Shown piece after piece: positions 8,527 to 18,002 of a stretch of 64,000 nucleotides of DNA (positions within the stretch are counted from its first letter, which is position 1; the number at the start of each line of letters is the position of its first letter). The DNA is from Spirochaetales bacterium (GTDB taxonomy: Bacteria > Spirochaetota > Spirochaetia > DSM-2461). The notes below the pieces were generated by a model. The model saw only the letters and a list, made by a program, of their open reading frames with translations. It made no database searches and had not been told where the DNA came from. The position numbers and the translations under genes were made by a program. The DNA lies in the NCBI GenBank assembly GCA_022360655.1, contig JAKSCK010000062.1, positions 51,018 to 115,017 of the forward strand, given 5' to 3'.

Positions 8527-9183
8527 ATGCACATTCAAACTCTAAAAAATCGCTATTGGTTGATGCGTCATGGGCGTTCCCAAGCCAATATTGCGGGTAA
8601 AATAATCAGTTCCCTTGAGGAGGGGCGTGCTCAGTGGGGATTGGCTCCACAGGCGATGGAGGGGATTCAGTCCTCTGTTGAGTCTCACTCCTTCTCTTCT
8701 AATCTTGTGATTGTTTCCTCCCCCTTCTTGCGGGCTCGGGAAACGGCTGAAACCGTCTGTGCCTTGGTGGGGGGGGGCGGTGTTGCATTGGATGAAAATC
8801 TTCGGGAACGATGGTTTGGAACTTTGGATGGAAAAGAGGATTCCTTTTATTCCCAGGCCTGGAAATGGGATGAATCTCACTTGGCTCAGAAAACGTGGGA
8901 TGTTCCTTCTCCACCAAATCCGTCATGGGGTAAGGACTCTGTAGCAGAATCTCCAGAGGGGGTGGAAGATTGTTTGACCGTGCTCCAGCGACTTCTTCTT
9001 GTTCTCCATGGGCAAGAAAAAAGGCATACTGGAGCCTCCATACTCTTGGTTTCCCATGGAGATCCACTGGATATTCTTTTGGCTTGGTCCCAAGGGCATT
9101 CCCCCTATGAGCATCGAAAAATCCCTGGAATGAACACGGCTGAAATCCGCCCCTTGTCCAGTCGAATCTCATCACTATACTAG
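8527..9183 (+). CDS. histidine phosphatase family protein (phosphoglycerate mutase-like)
   Basis: A 218-residue member of the histidine phosphatase branch 1. The catalytic LMRHGRSQAN motif is near the N terminus, SSPFLRARETAE supplies the second arginine, E of ENLRERWFGTLDG is the usual acid, and VSHGDPLD carries the second catalytic histidine. Such proteins dephosphorylate small molecules or act as mutases; the insert after WFGTLDG is unlike cofactor-dependent phosphoglycerate mutase, so a phosphatase is more likely. It ends 5 nt before the HtrA-like gene. Confidence 0.85.
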   Translation: MHIQTLKNRYWLMRHGRSQANIAGKIISSLEEGRAQWGLAPQAMEGIQSSVESHSFSSNLVIVSSPFLRARETAETVCALVGGGGVALDENLRERWFGTLDGKEDSFYSQAWKWDESHLAQKTWDVPSPPNPSWGKDSVAESPEGVEDCLTVLQRLLLVLHGQEKRHTGASILLVSHGDPLDILLAWSQGHSPYEHRKIPGMNTAEIRPLSSRISSLY

Positions 9184-9188
9184 AGTCG

Positions 9189-10412
9189 ATGAAAACCCGA
9201 GGTAGCGCACAATTATTCTGGCTTGGTATGGCCGCCCTCCTGGTGATTCTTATTCTCTTGATGGGATTTGGTGTCATAGAGATTCGGTTTGGTGGCCAAA
9301 CGCCCGTTTCAATGACAGAAGCAGAACAAGGCTTGAGCACTTCCTTTGATTATCAGAGGGGGACTCTTCCCGTTGCTACCGAAGCTCCTTCTTTGGAAGA
9401 GTATTCTGAGGATGAGCGCCAGAATATCGCAGTTTATGAAACCGCCAATGGTGCGGTTGTGAACATTTCTACGCAAATCGTGGGGTACAACTGGTTCTTA
9501 GAACCCGTTCCTCAAGCTGGCTCATCCGGTTCCGGTTCCATCATTGATGCCCGGGGTTATGTGCTTACCAACAACCATGTGGTGGAAAATGCTTACAAGG
9601 TGAATGTGACTCTTGCTGATGGAGAAACCTTTGAGGGAGAAGTCATTGGATCGGATGGTGAAAATGACTTGGCAGTGGTGAAGTTTGATCCAGGATCCCA
9701 TCCCCTCACCACCATTCCCTTTGGGGATTCCTCCACGTTACGAGTGGGACAGAAGGTTTTGGCCATTGGAAATCCTTTTGCTTTTGAACGTACCCTCACC
9801 ACCGGTATCATTTCTGGATTGGGTCGACCTTTGCGAAATGATAAAGGCATTGTGATTCGGGATTTGATTCAAACCGATGCCTCCATCAATCCTGGAAACT
9901 CCGGTGGTCCCTTGCTCAATACCCGCGGACAAATCATTGGAGTGAACACCATGATATACACCCCTTCTGGAGGGTCTGTGGGAATTGGTTTTTCCGTCCC
10001 TGTCGACACAGCCCGTCGGGTGGTTCCCGATTTGATTCGTTATGGTTTTGTCCAACGGGGCTGGATTGATATAGAGCCCGTGCAGCTTTTTCCCTCTCTG
10101 GTTCGCTATGCCAAGTTGCCCATTTCCAAAGGCATTCTGATTTCGCAGGTGAAATCGGGAGGGAATGCGGATGAAGCAGGTCTCCGTGGGGGAGACCGAC
10201 GTCAGGCTGTGCGCAATGGGAATTCCGTCATTTATCTTGGAGGTGATGTGATTACGGCGATTGATGGCCAGGCCGTCACCTCCTTAGGGGATTTGTATGG
10301 GGCTTTAGAAAAGAGTCGTCCTGGAGATACCGTGAGTGTTACAGTCCTTCGGGGAAAGCGGGAACTCAACTATGATGTGGTGCTTACAGCTCGAGATGGG
10401 AGTGCTTTGTGA
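9189..10412 (+). CDS. HtrA/DegQ-like serine protease, membrane-anchored, one PDZ
   Basis: A 407-residue trypsin-like periplasmic quality-control protease. One N-terminal hydrophobic anchor (residues 8-30) is followed by the protease domain with His130 (NNHVVEN), Asp160 (ENDLAVV) and Ser238 (GNSGGPLL). A single C-terminal PDZ domain (about 295-405) contains the GILISQV and GDVITAIDGQ landmarks. It lies 5 nt after the phosphatase gene and its TGA overlaps the GTG of uvrB, so the cluster is one transcript. A second HtrA with two PDZ domains is encoded at 53.6 kb. Confidence 0.93.
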   Translation: MKTRGSAQLFWLGMAALLVILILLMGFGVIEIRFGGQTPVSMTEAEQGLSTSFDYQRGTLPVATEAPSLEEYSEDERQNIAVYETANGAVVNISTQIVGYNWFLEPVPQAGSSGSGSIIDARGYVLTNNHVVENAYKVNVTLADGETFEGEVIGSDGENDLAVVKFDPGSHPLTTIPFGDSSTLRVGQKVLAIGNPFAFERTLTTGIISGLGRPLRNDKGIVIRDLIQTDASINPGNSGGPLLNTRGQIIGVNTMIYTPSGGSVGIGFSVPVDTARRVVPDLIRYGFVQRGWIDIEPVQLFPSLVRYAKLPISKGILISQVKSGGNADEAGLRGGDRRQAVRNGNSVIYLGGDVITAIDGQAVTSLGDLYGALEKSRPGDTVSVTVLRGKRELNYDVVLTARDGSAL

Positions 10413-12403
10413 GAGGTCAGTTTGAAGTTGTCGCGCCCTATGAACCGGCTGGAGATCAGCCGCAGGCCATAGAGGCCCTCACACGTGGGGTTCAGGAAGG
10501 ATTAAAATATCAAACTCTCCTTGGTGTAACGGGTTCCGGGAAGACTTACACGGTAGCCAAAGCCATTGAAGAGTTGCAAATGCCCGCTCTGGTCATTAGT
10601 CATAATAAAACTCTGGCGGCCCAGTTGTACCGGGAATTCAAAGAGTTTTTCCCCAATAATGCGGTGGAATACTTTGTTTCCTACTTTGATTACTACCAGC
10701 CTGAGGCCTATGTTCCCTCCCGGGATCTGTATATCGAAAAAGATTCCAGCATCAATGATGAGATTGAGCGAATGCGTCTCTCGGCCACCATGAGTTTGAT
10801 GGAACGTCGGGATGTCATCATTGTGGCCACGGTGTCCTGCATCTATGGCCTGGGAAGCACAGAAACCTACAGGGATATGCGACTGGAATTGCATCGTGGT
10901 GATGAAATTGATTTGCATCGGCTTCGTATGGAACTCATCACCATGCAGTATCAGCGCAATGATGCCATTCTGGAGCGGGGAAAATTCCGGATTCGTGGTG
11001 ATGTCATTGAAATTTATCCAGCCTACCTCAGGGATACGGCCTACCGCATCAGCTTAGATTTTGACATGGTAGAATCCATTCACCGCATCCATGCTCTCAC
11101 GGGAGAGGTTCAAGAGACTCTGGACACCACAACCATTTGGGCCGCAAAGCATTTTGTGATGCCAGAGGAACAGGTGCGCCTTGCCTGTGAGGCCATTCGG
11201 GAAGAGTTGGATGAGCAGCTGGAAGCGCTTGAGGCGGCCGGACAGGTGGTGGAAGCACAACGCTTGAAAACGCGTACCGAATACGACATTGAGATGATGA
11301 GTGAGATGGGCTACTGCCCAGGAATTGAGAATTACAGTCGTCATCTGACGGGACGAGAGGCCGGGCAGCGGCCCGAAGTTTTGCTGGATTACTTCCCGGA
11401 ACAGTTTCTCACCATTGTGGATGAATCGCATGTCACTCTTTCTCAGGTTCGGGCCATGTATGAAGGAGATCGATCCCGCAAGCTCAATCTTGTGAACTAT
11501 GGTTTTCGTCTTCCTTCTGCCCTGGACAACCGTCCTCTGGTGTACCACGAATTTGAGAACAGACTGGATAAAGTCATCTTTGTCTCTGCCACACCTGGTA
11601 AGGAAGAGCGAAAGAAAACCAAGGCGGTGGTGGAGCAGGTCATTCGTCCCACAGGCTTGTTGGATCCTCCCATAGAAGTGCGTCCCACAGAAGGGCAGAT
11701 TGAAGATCTCTATGGAGAAATCCGTCGTCGTGTGGAGGATGATGAACGCGTTTTGGTCACCACCCTCACCAAGAAAATGGCGGAAGATCTCACCGATTAT
11801 TTTACTGGTTTGGGAGTGCGAGCCCGTTACCTTCACAGTGAAGTGGAAACCATTGAACGCGTGGAACTCATTCGGGATTTGCGGAAGGGGGAATATGATG
11901 TTCTGGTGGGAATCAACCTTCTCCGGGAGGGTTTAGATATTCCTGAGGTTTCGCTCACAGCCATCATGGATGCCGATAAGATTGGATTTCTCCGAAGTGA
12001 AACCAGCTTGATTCAAATCATTGGACGCACAGCGCGGAATGCCGGTGGACGGGTCATCATGTATGCGGATAAGCAGAGTGTGGCCATGGAAGCGGCCATC
12101 TTTGAAACCAATCGGCGGCGCAGCATCCAGGAGGCCTACAATGCAAAGCATGGCATCACACCAGAAACAGTTCGCAAGGAAATCAAAGACATCCTCATTC
12201 GGAAAGATGATGAAAAACGCCATGCCGAGCGCATGAGCATCGAAGTGATGAAGGGTGCCACCAACATCCTTGATCCCAAGCAGAAAAAACGGCTCATCAA
12301 AGCCCTGGAGAATGAGATGCTAGAACGGGCGAAAGCCATGGAATTTGAAGAAGCGGCCGTTCTTCGGGATGAAATTCAGAAGCTCAAGGATGGCGATGCA
12401 TGA
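10409..12403 (+). CDS. uvrB: excinuclease ABC subunit B
   Basis: A 664-residue UvrB, the helicase-like damage-verification subunit of nucleotide excision repair. Visible are Walker A GVTGSGKT near residue 36, the beta-hairpin region YYQPEAYVPSRDLYIEKD, a DESHV box, the IGRTARN motif VI, and the C-terminal UVR motif (EFEEAAVLRDEIQKLK) that contacts UvrC or UvrA. It uses a GTG start overlapping the upstream stop. Length matches the family. Its partner uvrA lies at 33.5 kb. Confidence 0.98.
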   Translation: MRGQFEVVAPYEPAGDQPQAIEALTRGVQEGLKYQTLLGVTGSGKTYTVAKAIEELQMPALVISHNKTLAAQLYREFKEFFPNNAVEYFVSYFDYYQPEAYVPSRDLYIEKDSSINDEIERMRLSATMSLMERRDVIIVATVSCIYGLGSTETYRDMRLELHRGDEIDLHRLRMELITMQYQRNDAILERGKFRIRGDVIEIYPAYLRDTAYRISLDFDMVESIHRIHALTGEVQETLDTTTIWAAKHFVMPEEQVRLACEAIREELDEQLEALEAAGQVVEAQRLKTRTEYDIEMMSEMGYCPGIENYSRHLTGREAGQRPEVLLDYFPEQFLTIVDESHVTLSQVRAMYEGDRSRKLNLVNYGFRLPSALDNRPLVYHEFENRLDKVIFVSATPGKEERKKTKAVVEQVIRPTGLLDPPIEVRPTEGQIEDLYGEIRRRVEDDERVLVTTLTKKMAEDLTDYFTGLGVRARYLHSEVETIERVELIRDLRKGEYDVLVGINLLREGLDIPEVSLTAIMDADKIGFLRSETSLIQIIGRTARNAGGRVIMYADKQSVAMEAAIFETNRRRSIQEAYNAKHGITPETVRKEIKDILIRKDDEKRHAERMSIEVMKGATNILDPKQKKRLIKALENEMLERAKAMEFEEAAVLRDEIQKLKDGDA

Positions 12404-12816
12404 GAAATAAGACATCACATAGAGAGGTTTTCAGCTTAAGAATTTCTATGCTGGTTTTTTCCCTGTTGCTGATACTTTCCTTCGGTGGATGTCGTCGGCA
12501 AAAAATGGCCGCTGCACCAGAGTTGCCACCCACACCAGTTCTCACCTCACGAGCCATCTGGGGAGTCACCAATAAGCCCTATCTCAAAGTTCTGCGTGAA
12601 TCCGATTCTGCTGCAGAGGTTCAAGGACTCCTCCGTCAAGGCGATTTGGTGCGCATTCTTTCCAAGGTGGGCGCTTCCGATGGCCGTTGGTATTGGTTGG
12701 AAATTGAAGATCCGGAACAGCAGCTTGTGGGTTGGGTGCCGGATTCGGCATTGGATGTTTATGACTCAAAGGCCCAGGCCGCAACAGCCCAGGAGGCGAT
12801 GCTGAACCCCTCATAG
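12400..12816 (+). CDS. SH3-domain lipoprotein
   Basis: A 138-residue predicted lipoprotein with a basic N terminus, a hydrophobic core and the lipobox SFGGC (Cys about residue 31). From about residue 55 it has a bacterial SH3-like domain: LKVLRESDSAAEVQGLL, GDLVRIL, RWYWLEI, GWVPDSAL. Such domains usually bind peptidoglycan or proteins in the envelope. The ATG overlaps the uvrB stop, so it is coupled to uvrB, though a DNA-repair link is not implied. Confidence 0.75.
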   Translation: MRNKTSHREVFSLRISMLVFSLLLILSFGGCRRQKMAAAPELPPTPVLTSRAIWGVTNKPYLKVLRESDSAAEVQGLLRQGDLVRILSKVGASDGRWYWLEIEDPEQQLVGWVPDSALDVYDSKAQAATAQEAMLNPS

Positions 12817-12825
12817 CTTTCTTTG

Positions 12826-12892
12826 AGAACCCAGAGTCCATCACTCGTTCAGCAAGAAAAGCGAAGAGTGATGGAGTTCTTGAATCGTTTTT
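12826..12892 (+). terminator. probable terminator after uvrB operon
   Basis: CCATCACTC (12838-12846) pairs with GAGTGATGG (12866-12874), and outer AGAAC/GTTCT arms extend it. A run of five T residues follows some 15 nt downstream of the inner stem. The long 19-nt loop lowers confidence. Confidence 0.45.
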
Positions 12893-12934
12893 CGCTCAGT
12901 GCTACCACGGTTGAGCCCTCTTTGGTTCCCATTC

Positions 12935-13819
12935 TTAGAAAAAAAGGTTTTGACTCGTTTTTTTGACGTGGTCCTTTCGACTGTTAAAAAATATGATCAC
13001 AAGAATCAGGAGGCTGTAGCCCAAAATCGCCGGAAGACCAGCCTCTATCCCAAATGCTCCTCCTGTCATCCATCGATTGGTTGAAGAGTATTCAATCGTG
13101 AACATGCCATGGATGTATTCGTGGGTTTGAACGGGAATGACGCGGAGTACCAGAGCATTCCACAGACCATGAAAACAGATGGCGTTCCATATGCTGCCAC
13201 TTGAGATGGTTATCAGGGAAAAAAGAATCCCTGCAAGTGTTCCTGCAATCACCACCTGCAAATAGTCCATCGCATTCATTTCCTTTGAAAAATGCAACAA
13301 TGCAAAGAATACAGATGGGACAAAAACAGCAATTCGTTGATTCCACTTGTGTTCAAAAAGGGACAGAATTAACCCCCGAAAAACAATCTCTTCTGTGATT
13401 CCTGCAATCAAACCTGCTCGAATTGCCATGAGAATATGAACGGTGATTGTTTTTTGTCCATTATAGGTGAGTGGTCTACCAGATATCCCGTAGTACAGGC
13501 TTAATACCAGGAGAGGAAACATGATGGGCAAACCAATCCATGCCAATCTCACCTCGGGCTTGCTTATTCTCAAGGTTGTAAAATCTGCTTTGAGGATCTT
13601 TCTGAAATACAGCCACATCATTAAGCCAAAAAACAGCAGGTGCAAAACGGTGGAAGATGTGAGCCAGAAAACTCTGGAATCAATCTGGAAAATCTTTGCA
13701 ATCACTTTGACTATTGCAAAGCCAGGGATGGAGCTGACATAGAGCAAAATACAGGCTAATAAAATGATTAGTGCCATATTCCACAAAGACGTGTTTTCCC
13801 AAAGAAACGCTTTTCTCAT
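12935..13819 (-). CDS. CPBP-family intramembrane metalloprotease
   Basis: A 294-residue polytopic membrane protein with about seven or eight hydrophobic helices. The three CPBP (Abi/CAAX-protease) motifs are present: EEIVFRG (EExxxR), FFALLHF (FxxxH) and HGLWNAL (HxxxN). In bacteria such enzymes process membrane peptides or bacteriocin precursors, but no partner peptide is evident here. AAGGA lies 6 nt before the ATG. It stands alone on the minus strand, with a 58-bp relic of a paralogue upstream at 14026-14083. Confidence 0.88.
   Translation of the reverse strand: MRKAFLWENTSLWNMALIILLACILLYVSSIPGFAIVKVIAKIFQIDSRVFWLTSSTVLHLLFFGLMMWLYFRKILKADFTTLRISKPEVRLAWIGLPIMFPLLVLSLYYGISGRPLTYNGQKTITVHILMAIRAGLIAGITEEIVFRGLILSLFEHKWNQRIAVFVPSVFFALLHFSKEMNAMDYLQVVIAGTLAGILFSLITISSGSIWNAICFHGLWNALVLRVIPVQTHEYIHGMFTIEYSSTNRWMTGGAFGIEAGLPAILGYSLLILVIIFFNSRKDHVKKTSQNLFF
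13534..13591 (-). repeat. 58-bp segment repeated at 14026-14083 (copy inside CPBP gene)
   Basis: This part of the CPBP gene encodes KADFTTLRISKPEVRLAWI. It matches 14026-14083 at 54 of 58 positions by direct comparison. Confidence 0.85.
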
Positions 13820-14025
13820 AAAACATCCTTACAAACAGACTCTTGGTGACCGGAAATTGGTGTTATTCAATCTTGTTCATGGGGTAAGGCCATCGACATG
13901 GTGTTAACCTTTTGTAAAGGATTTCTTATGGAAAATTCGTCACGTTCTTTGGTGGGGAGATTGGAAAGCCCAGAATATCAAAGGATCAACAGGGCAACCT
14001 CCGGTACGTGACAGGCAATGTTTAT
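13820..14025. other. gene-free spacer upstream of CPBP gene
   Basis: No open frame, tRNA or clear terminator is visible. It holds the ribosome-binding site of the CPBP gene at its left edge. With the relic beside it, this may be the remains of a deleted tandem duplicate. Confidence 0.4.
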
Positions 14026-14083
14026 CAATCCATGCCAATCTCACCTCGGGCTTGCCCATTCTCAAGGTTGCAAAATCTGTTTT
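14026..14083 (-). pseudogene. relic of a CPBP-protease paralogue
   Basis: A 58-bp stretch nearly identical to 13534-13591 within the intact CPBP gene, in the same orientation. Read on the minus strand it gives KTDFATLRMGKPEVRLAWI, so most differences are conservative amino-acid changes, as expected of a once-functional paralogue. On the downstream side similarity stops sharply; on the upstream side it fades within a few codons. The rest of 13820-14125 shows no gene. Confidence 0.6.
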
Positions 14084-14125
14084 TCCCAGAATGCATGTTG
14101 GGTTGTTTGATTTTACCTCAATTCG

Positions 14126-15277
14126 TTATACCAACGCCTCATGAGGCAGCAGATGCAGGCTCTCTGGTCGCACTTGGAATATGAGGGAACATCCCACTTG
14201 AGGGGGTAAGGCCCCTTGATAATCCCATTCCATTTCATCACCTGCATGAGAGGTTCCCAGTTTGATGGTCCAGGAACCTCCATGATAGATGCACTCCCTA
14301 ACCTTGGCCTGAAGGAGGAGGGGGGCTTGGGTGGAGGTCTTTGGGCTGATGCTAGAGGAATTACGGGGGGCACAGATGTTATCTGTGGATCTTCGAAAAT
14401 CCTCCATGGGATTCTCCCAGAGCGTGAGGGCCTCTGGGCGAAAAACCACCGTTGCCGGAAGGTTCGGACAAGCCTGAGTTACGGCATTGAAGGAGAGAAT
14501 CCCCGCTCCTGTCTCCACAAGAAAACACTTTTCTTGAACATCAATGTTTTTCACCTGCAGTTGTGAGGCTCTCCCTAAAAAGGTGGCCGTGAACAGATTG
14601 GTGGGGTTCTCCCAGAGCTCTTGAGGCGGGCCCATTTGCACCATTTCACCTCCCCGCATCAGGGCCAAATGATCGGCCATGGCCAGAGCCTCTTCTTGAT
14701 CATGGGTGACAAGAACCGCTGTGATTCCCGTTTCCTTTTGAATCCGCAGCACCTCCCCCCGGAGCTCTCGACGCAGAGCCGCATCCAAGGCACTAAAGGG
14801 TTCATCTAATAGGAGAAGATCCGGTTCAATGGCCAGTGCACGGGCTAAGGCCACCCGCTGTCTCTCTCCGCCTGATAAGGTGGCCGGCCTTCTGTGGCTC
14901 AGTGCATCCATACGGGTCAGTTCAAGGTATTTTCTGGCGCGTTTTCTGGCCTCTTGTTTTCCTAAACCTCGCATCCGTGGTCCAAAGGCCACATTGTCCT
15001 GCACACTCATATGGGGAAACAGGGCATGATCTTGAAACACCACGCCCACGCGGCGTTTCTCTGGAGCCAAATGGGTGACATCCAACCCGGCTGAACATAC
15101 AATCCCCTCATCTGGTTGCACAAAACCCGCCGCCAAGTCCAGCAAGGTGGTTTTGCCACAGCCAGAGGGGCCTAAAATTACTGTGAGTTTCCCATGAGGA
15201 AATGTGGCATTCACATGCAGGGAAAAGGCCCCTCTTTGGAGCCGGATATCCTGAAAAATCAAGTCCTTAGAACTCAT
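14126..15277 (-). CDS. thiQ: thiamine ABC transporter ATP-binding protein
   Basis: A 383-residue ABC ATPase that would energise thiamine/TPP import. Walker A GPSGCGKTT (about residue 35), signature LSGGERQRVALARA, Walker B LLLLDEP and the H-loop VTHDQEEA are all present. The C-terminal extension (about 240-383) looks like a TOBE-type regulatory domain, which makes it longer than enteric ThiQ. It overlaps thiP by 4 nt and is the last gene of the riboswitch-controlled operon. On its own the ATPase could serve iron or spermidine import; the ThiB neighbour and TPP riboswitch decide the call. Confidence 0.88.
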   Translation of the reverse strand: MSSKDLIFQDIRLQRGAFSLHVNATFPHGKLTVILGPSGCGKTTLLDLAAGFVQPDEGIVCSAGLDVTHLAPEKRRVGVVFQDHALFPHMSVQDNVAFGPRMRGLGKQEARKRARKYLELTRMDALSHRRPATLSGGERQRVALARALAIEPDLLLLDEPFSALDAALRRELRGEVLRIQKETGITAVLVTHDQEEALAMADHLALMRGGEMVQMGPPQELWENPTNLFTATFLGRASQLQVKNIDVQEKCFLVETGAGILSFNAVTQACPNLPATVVFRPEALTLWENPMEDFRRSTDNICAPRNSSSISPKTSTQAPLLLQAKVRECIYHGGSWTIKLGTSHAGDEMEWDYQGALPPQVGCSLIFQVRPESLHLLPHEALV

Positions 15278-16938
15278 GGGTGTTCCTTTTGTCCATAGCG
15301 GTCCAGGGCGGCAAAAGCCCCGGTGCAGAGCAGAATCAGCACCGATCCCAAAGCACAGGCGCCAAAAATATCATAGGCACCAATCATGCGGTAAATGGCC
15401 ATGGGCATGGTGGTGAAATTTCCAGGAGCCAGAATCAAAGTGGCGTTCAATTCCCCCGCAGAGAGTGCCAGGGAGAACACTCCGGCCGTGGCCATCGAAC
15501 GGCGTACCAAAGGCAATTCAATCCCCCAGAGTGTGCGCCATGGTCCAGCCCCACAGCACCGTGCGGCTTGAGGCACCCGGGGGCTGATGCCCCGAAAAGC
15601 TCCGGCAATCAAGCGGTAGGAAAAGGGGAGGGCCGCCATGGTGTGGGCCGCCAGCAATGCCGCAAGTCGCAGCACCGGGGAGGGCGGGACCAAACGGGCC
15701 AAAATCAAAAAACCAAAGCCCAGAATCACCGAACTCACCCCCAAAGGCATGCCCAATCCCCATTCCATCAACTTCACAGAAATGCCCCGCCGCCGGTAGG
15801 CATACCAGGCCGCCAAAGTGGCCGTCGCGGTGGCCGTGACCGCCGTCAGTCCACCCAAGGCAAAGGTGCGCAGAGCGGCAGCCGCCGGAACTCCAGCCGT
15901 CCGTCCTCCGCCAAACACCCGTTTCCAATGGCTCAAGGTGAGTGTCAGGGGAGCCGAGCGGGTGGCTCTCCCCAAGAAGCTGTTGATCACCACGGCTGCC
16001 AAGGGCGCCAGAATGAGCAGAACCGCCGGAAGAGCATAGGCCAAAGCCCATAACGACTCCCATCGAGACAACGCTTTTTTTTCACGTTTTTGGGTGGTGG
16101 TGCTGTGGTCCAGATTTCGCTGACGCAGCTTCATATCCGCCAAAGCATAGATTCCCAGCAAAGCCAAGGCCACCGAGGATTCCACCAAGGCCAAGGCACT
16201 GCCCTGGTCAAAATCCAACTGATACTTCACCAGCCGGTACACCTCCACTTCCAAGGTGCTCAGATTCGGTCCCCCTCCTAGCACCAGAACCACAGCAAAA
16301 CTCAAGAAGCAGTAAAGGAAGGTGAGGGTGGCCGCCGTTCCCAGAGCTGGAAGCAAGCGGGGAACATCGGCATGCCAAAAGGAGCGAGCTGGGCTCGCCC
16401 CCAAGGAACGGGCCGCCCGGGTGGAGGAGAGGGGCAGGGATTCCCAAGCATCCCCCACAATGCGCAGGGTGAGCGGGAAGTTGTAGAAGGCATGGGCCAG
16501 CACAATGCCCCGAAGGGAATAGAGAAAGCGCCATTTGGGTGAATCAGCGCCCAAGAGCCACACCCGCAAATCATTCATGGCTCCGGCATTGCCAAACACC
16601 AAAATAAAGCCCAGCACCGCCAGAATGGGAGGAAGCACAAAGGGCACCGTAGACAAGGATTTGAGCAATCCCTGTCCCCAAAATCGGCGCCGGGCCAAGA
16701 GAAAAGCCCCTGGTAGGCCCAAAACCACCGATACCAGAGTGCTCAGCAGGGCCTGATGAAAGGTCACCTTCACCACGCCCCGGTAGTACTCAGAGGACAG
16801 CAGTCCTCCCAACGTTCCCAGGGACAGAGCCCCTTGGAAAGCCACCGCCACAAGGGGGGCCAAAAAGGCCACCACCCACAGCAGCAGGGGCCAAATCAAA
16901 GCCAGAGCCGGAGCTCCTTCCTGGGAGAGCCTTTTCAT
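15274..16938 (-). CDS. thiP: thiamine ABC transporter permease
   Basis: A 554-residue inner-membrane permease made of two homologous halves, each with about six helices, as in ThiP and FbpB. Coupling-loop (EAA) motifs are visible in both: RAARSLGASPARSFW in the first half and PQAARCCGAGPWRTLWG in the second. A basic linker (QKREKKA) separates the halves near residue 290. It overlaps thiB and thiQ by 4 nt each, consistent with coupled translation. The segment is notably G+C-rich compared with the rest of the window. Confidence 0.9.
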   Translation of the reverse strand: MKRLSQEGAPALALIWPLLLWVVAFLAPLVAVAFQGALSLGTLGGLLSSEYYRGVVKVTFHQALLSTLVSVVLGLPGAFLLARRRFWGQGLLKSLSTVPFVLPPILAVLGFILVFGNAGAMNDLRVWLLGADSPKWRFLYSLRGIVLAHAFYNFPLTLRIVGDAWESLPLSSTRAARSLGASPARSFWHADVPRLLPALGTAATLTFLYCFLSFAVVLVLGGGPNLSTLEVEVYRLVKYQLDFDQGSALALVESSVALALLGIYALADMKLRQRNLDHSTTTQKREKKALSRWESLWALAYALPAVLLILAPLAAVVINSFLGRATRSAPLTLTLSHWKRVFGGGRTAGVPAAAALRTFALGGLTAVTATATATLAAWYAYRRRGISVKLMEWGLGMPLGVSSVILGFGFLILARLVPPSPVLRLAALLAAHTMAALPFSYRLIAGAFRGISPRVPQAARCCGAGPWRTLWGIELPLVRRSMATAGVFSLALSAGELNATLILAPGNFTTMPMAIYRMIGAYDIFGACALGSVLILLCTGAFAALDRYGQKEHP

Positions 16939-17960
16939 GGAGCGAAGGATTCAATCCAAGTTTGAATCAGAGCATCATTCTCTTCATCACTGGGAGCCCC
17001 GCCAGGAAACTCCAAAATCGAAGGACGAATGGCCACATCAAAAGAGGCTGGCAATTCCACCGTGGAATTCACCGGATTCATGATGTTGTACAGAGCCAGC
17101 ATTTCCTGGGCCGCCGGTGAAAGCACAAAATCAATAAAGGCCTCCGCCTCCTCTCGATGCTCCGTGCCAGCCAGAATCCCCATGCCCTCAATCTGCGTCA
17201 TGTGTCCCTGGGAAAATTCCGCCGCTAAATAACGGGTGCTCTCCTCATACTCGGCATGGTAGGCCGGACTGGTGCCGTAACTGAGCACCAAAGGGGCCTC
17301 CCCCGTGGTGAACATGGAATAGCCCTGACTCCAACCATCGGTCACCGTCAAGATGGAGGGCTGCAGGCGCTCCCAGTAGGCGGGCCATTCCTCGCCATAG
17401 GCCGCCACCGTCCAGAGCAGGAATCCCAAACCAGGAGAAGAGGTACGGGGATCCATCAGAATCAAAGAATCTTCATATTCTGGAGAGGTTAAATCTTCCA
17501 ATGAGGTGGGAACGCGCACACCCGATTCGGAATCGTAGCAAATCGCAAACTGACCAAAATCATAGGGCAGCAAATGAAAGCTTTCATCCAGAATCAATTC
17601 TTGGGGCACATCCGCCAGGACCGGAGACGCATAGGGAGACAAAATCCCCGCTTCCAGCACCCGCTTGAGCATGCCATTATCCGGCCCCATCACCACATCG
17701 GCACGGGTTTCCCCGCCTTCCAGAATCAGCTGATTCAGCACCGTGACCGTATCACCAGGGGACTCAAATTCCACCTGGATGCCCGTTTCTTCAAAAAAGG
17801 CCTCAGCAATGGCTGGTCCCGGACCCCATTCCGAACTGAAGGAATCAGCACTGAACACGCGCAGCACCACATCATCCTCACTGCCCCCACTGGCAAAAAC
17901 CAGCGAAGCCATCAGCATCATCAGAGACCATAAAACGAATTTTGGGAGGTTTCTCTTCAT
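16935..17960 (-). CDS. thiB: thiamine-binding periplasmic protein
   Basis: A 341-residue type II solute-binding protein with a signal peptide ending around VFASGG. The segment DPRTSSPGLGFLLW is a hallmark of ThiB/TbpA proteins, and LSYGTSPAYH is also family-like. It should deliver thiamine, TMP or TPP to ThiPQ. The ATG at 17960 has AGGAG 7 nt upstream; an upstream TTG would add six residues. First gene after the TPP riboswitch. Confidence 0.93.
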   Translation of the reverse strand: MKRNLPKFVLWSLMMLMASLVFASGGSEDDVVLRVFSADSFSSEWGPGPAIAEAFFEETGIQVEFESPGDTVTVLNQLILEGGETRADVVMGPDNGMLKRVLEAGILSPYASPVLADVPQELILDESFHLLPYDFGQFAICYDSESGVRVPTSLEDLTSPEYEDSLILMDPRTSSPGLGFLLWTVAAYGEEWPAYWERLQPSILTVTDGWSQGYSMFTTGEAPLVLSYGTSPAYHAEYEESTRYLAAEFSQGHMTQIEGMGILAGTEHREEAEAFIDFVLSPAAQEMLALYNIMNPVNSTVELPASFDVAIRPSILEFPGGAPSDEENDALIQTWIESFAP

Positions 17961-18002
17961 GGAACCACTCCTACACAAGAGTCGGTCCCGGGTTCATTGA
18001 GG

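Noticed and set aside
8699..9340. Minus-strand 213-residue ORF over the phosphatase gene
   Set aside because: It is an antisense frame of a gene with a clear RHG phosphatase motif.
11054..11836. Antisense ORF within uvrB
   Set aside because: Shadow of uvrB; rich in His/Phe typical of reverse-frame translation.
15280..16053. Long plus-strand ORF antisense to thiP
   Set aside because: It is a G+C-driven shadow of thiP, with low-complexity Gln/Gly/Arg composition and no family features.
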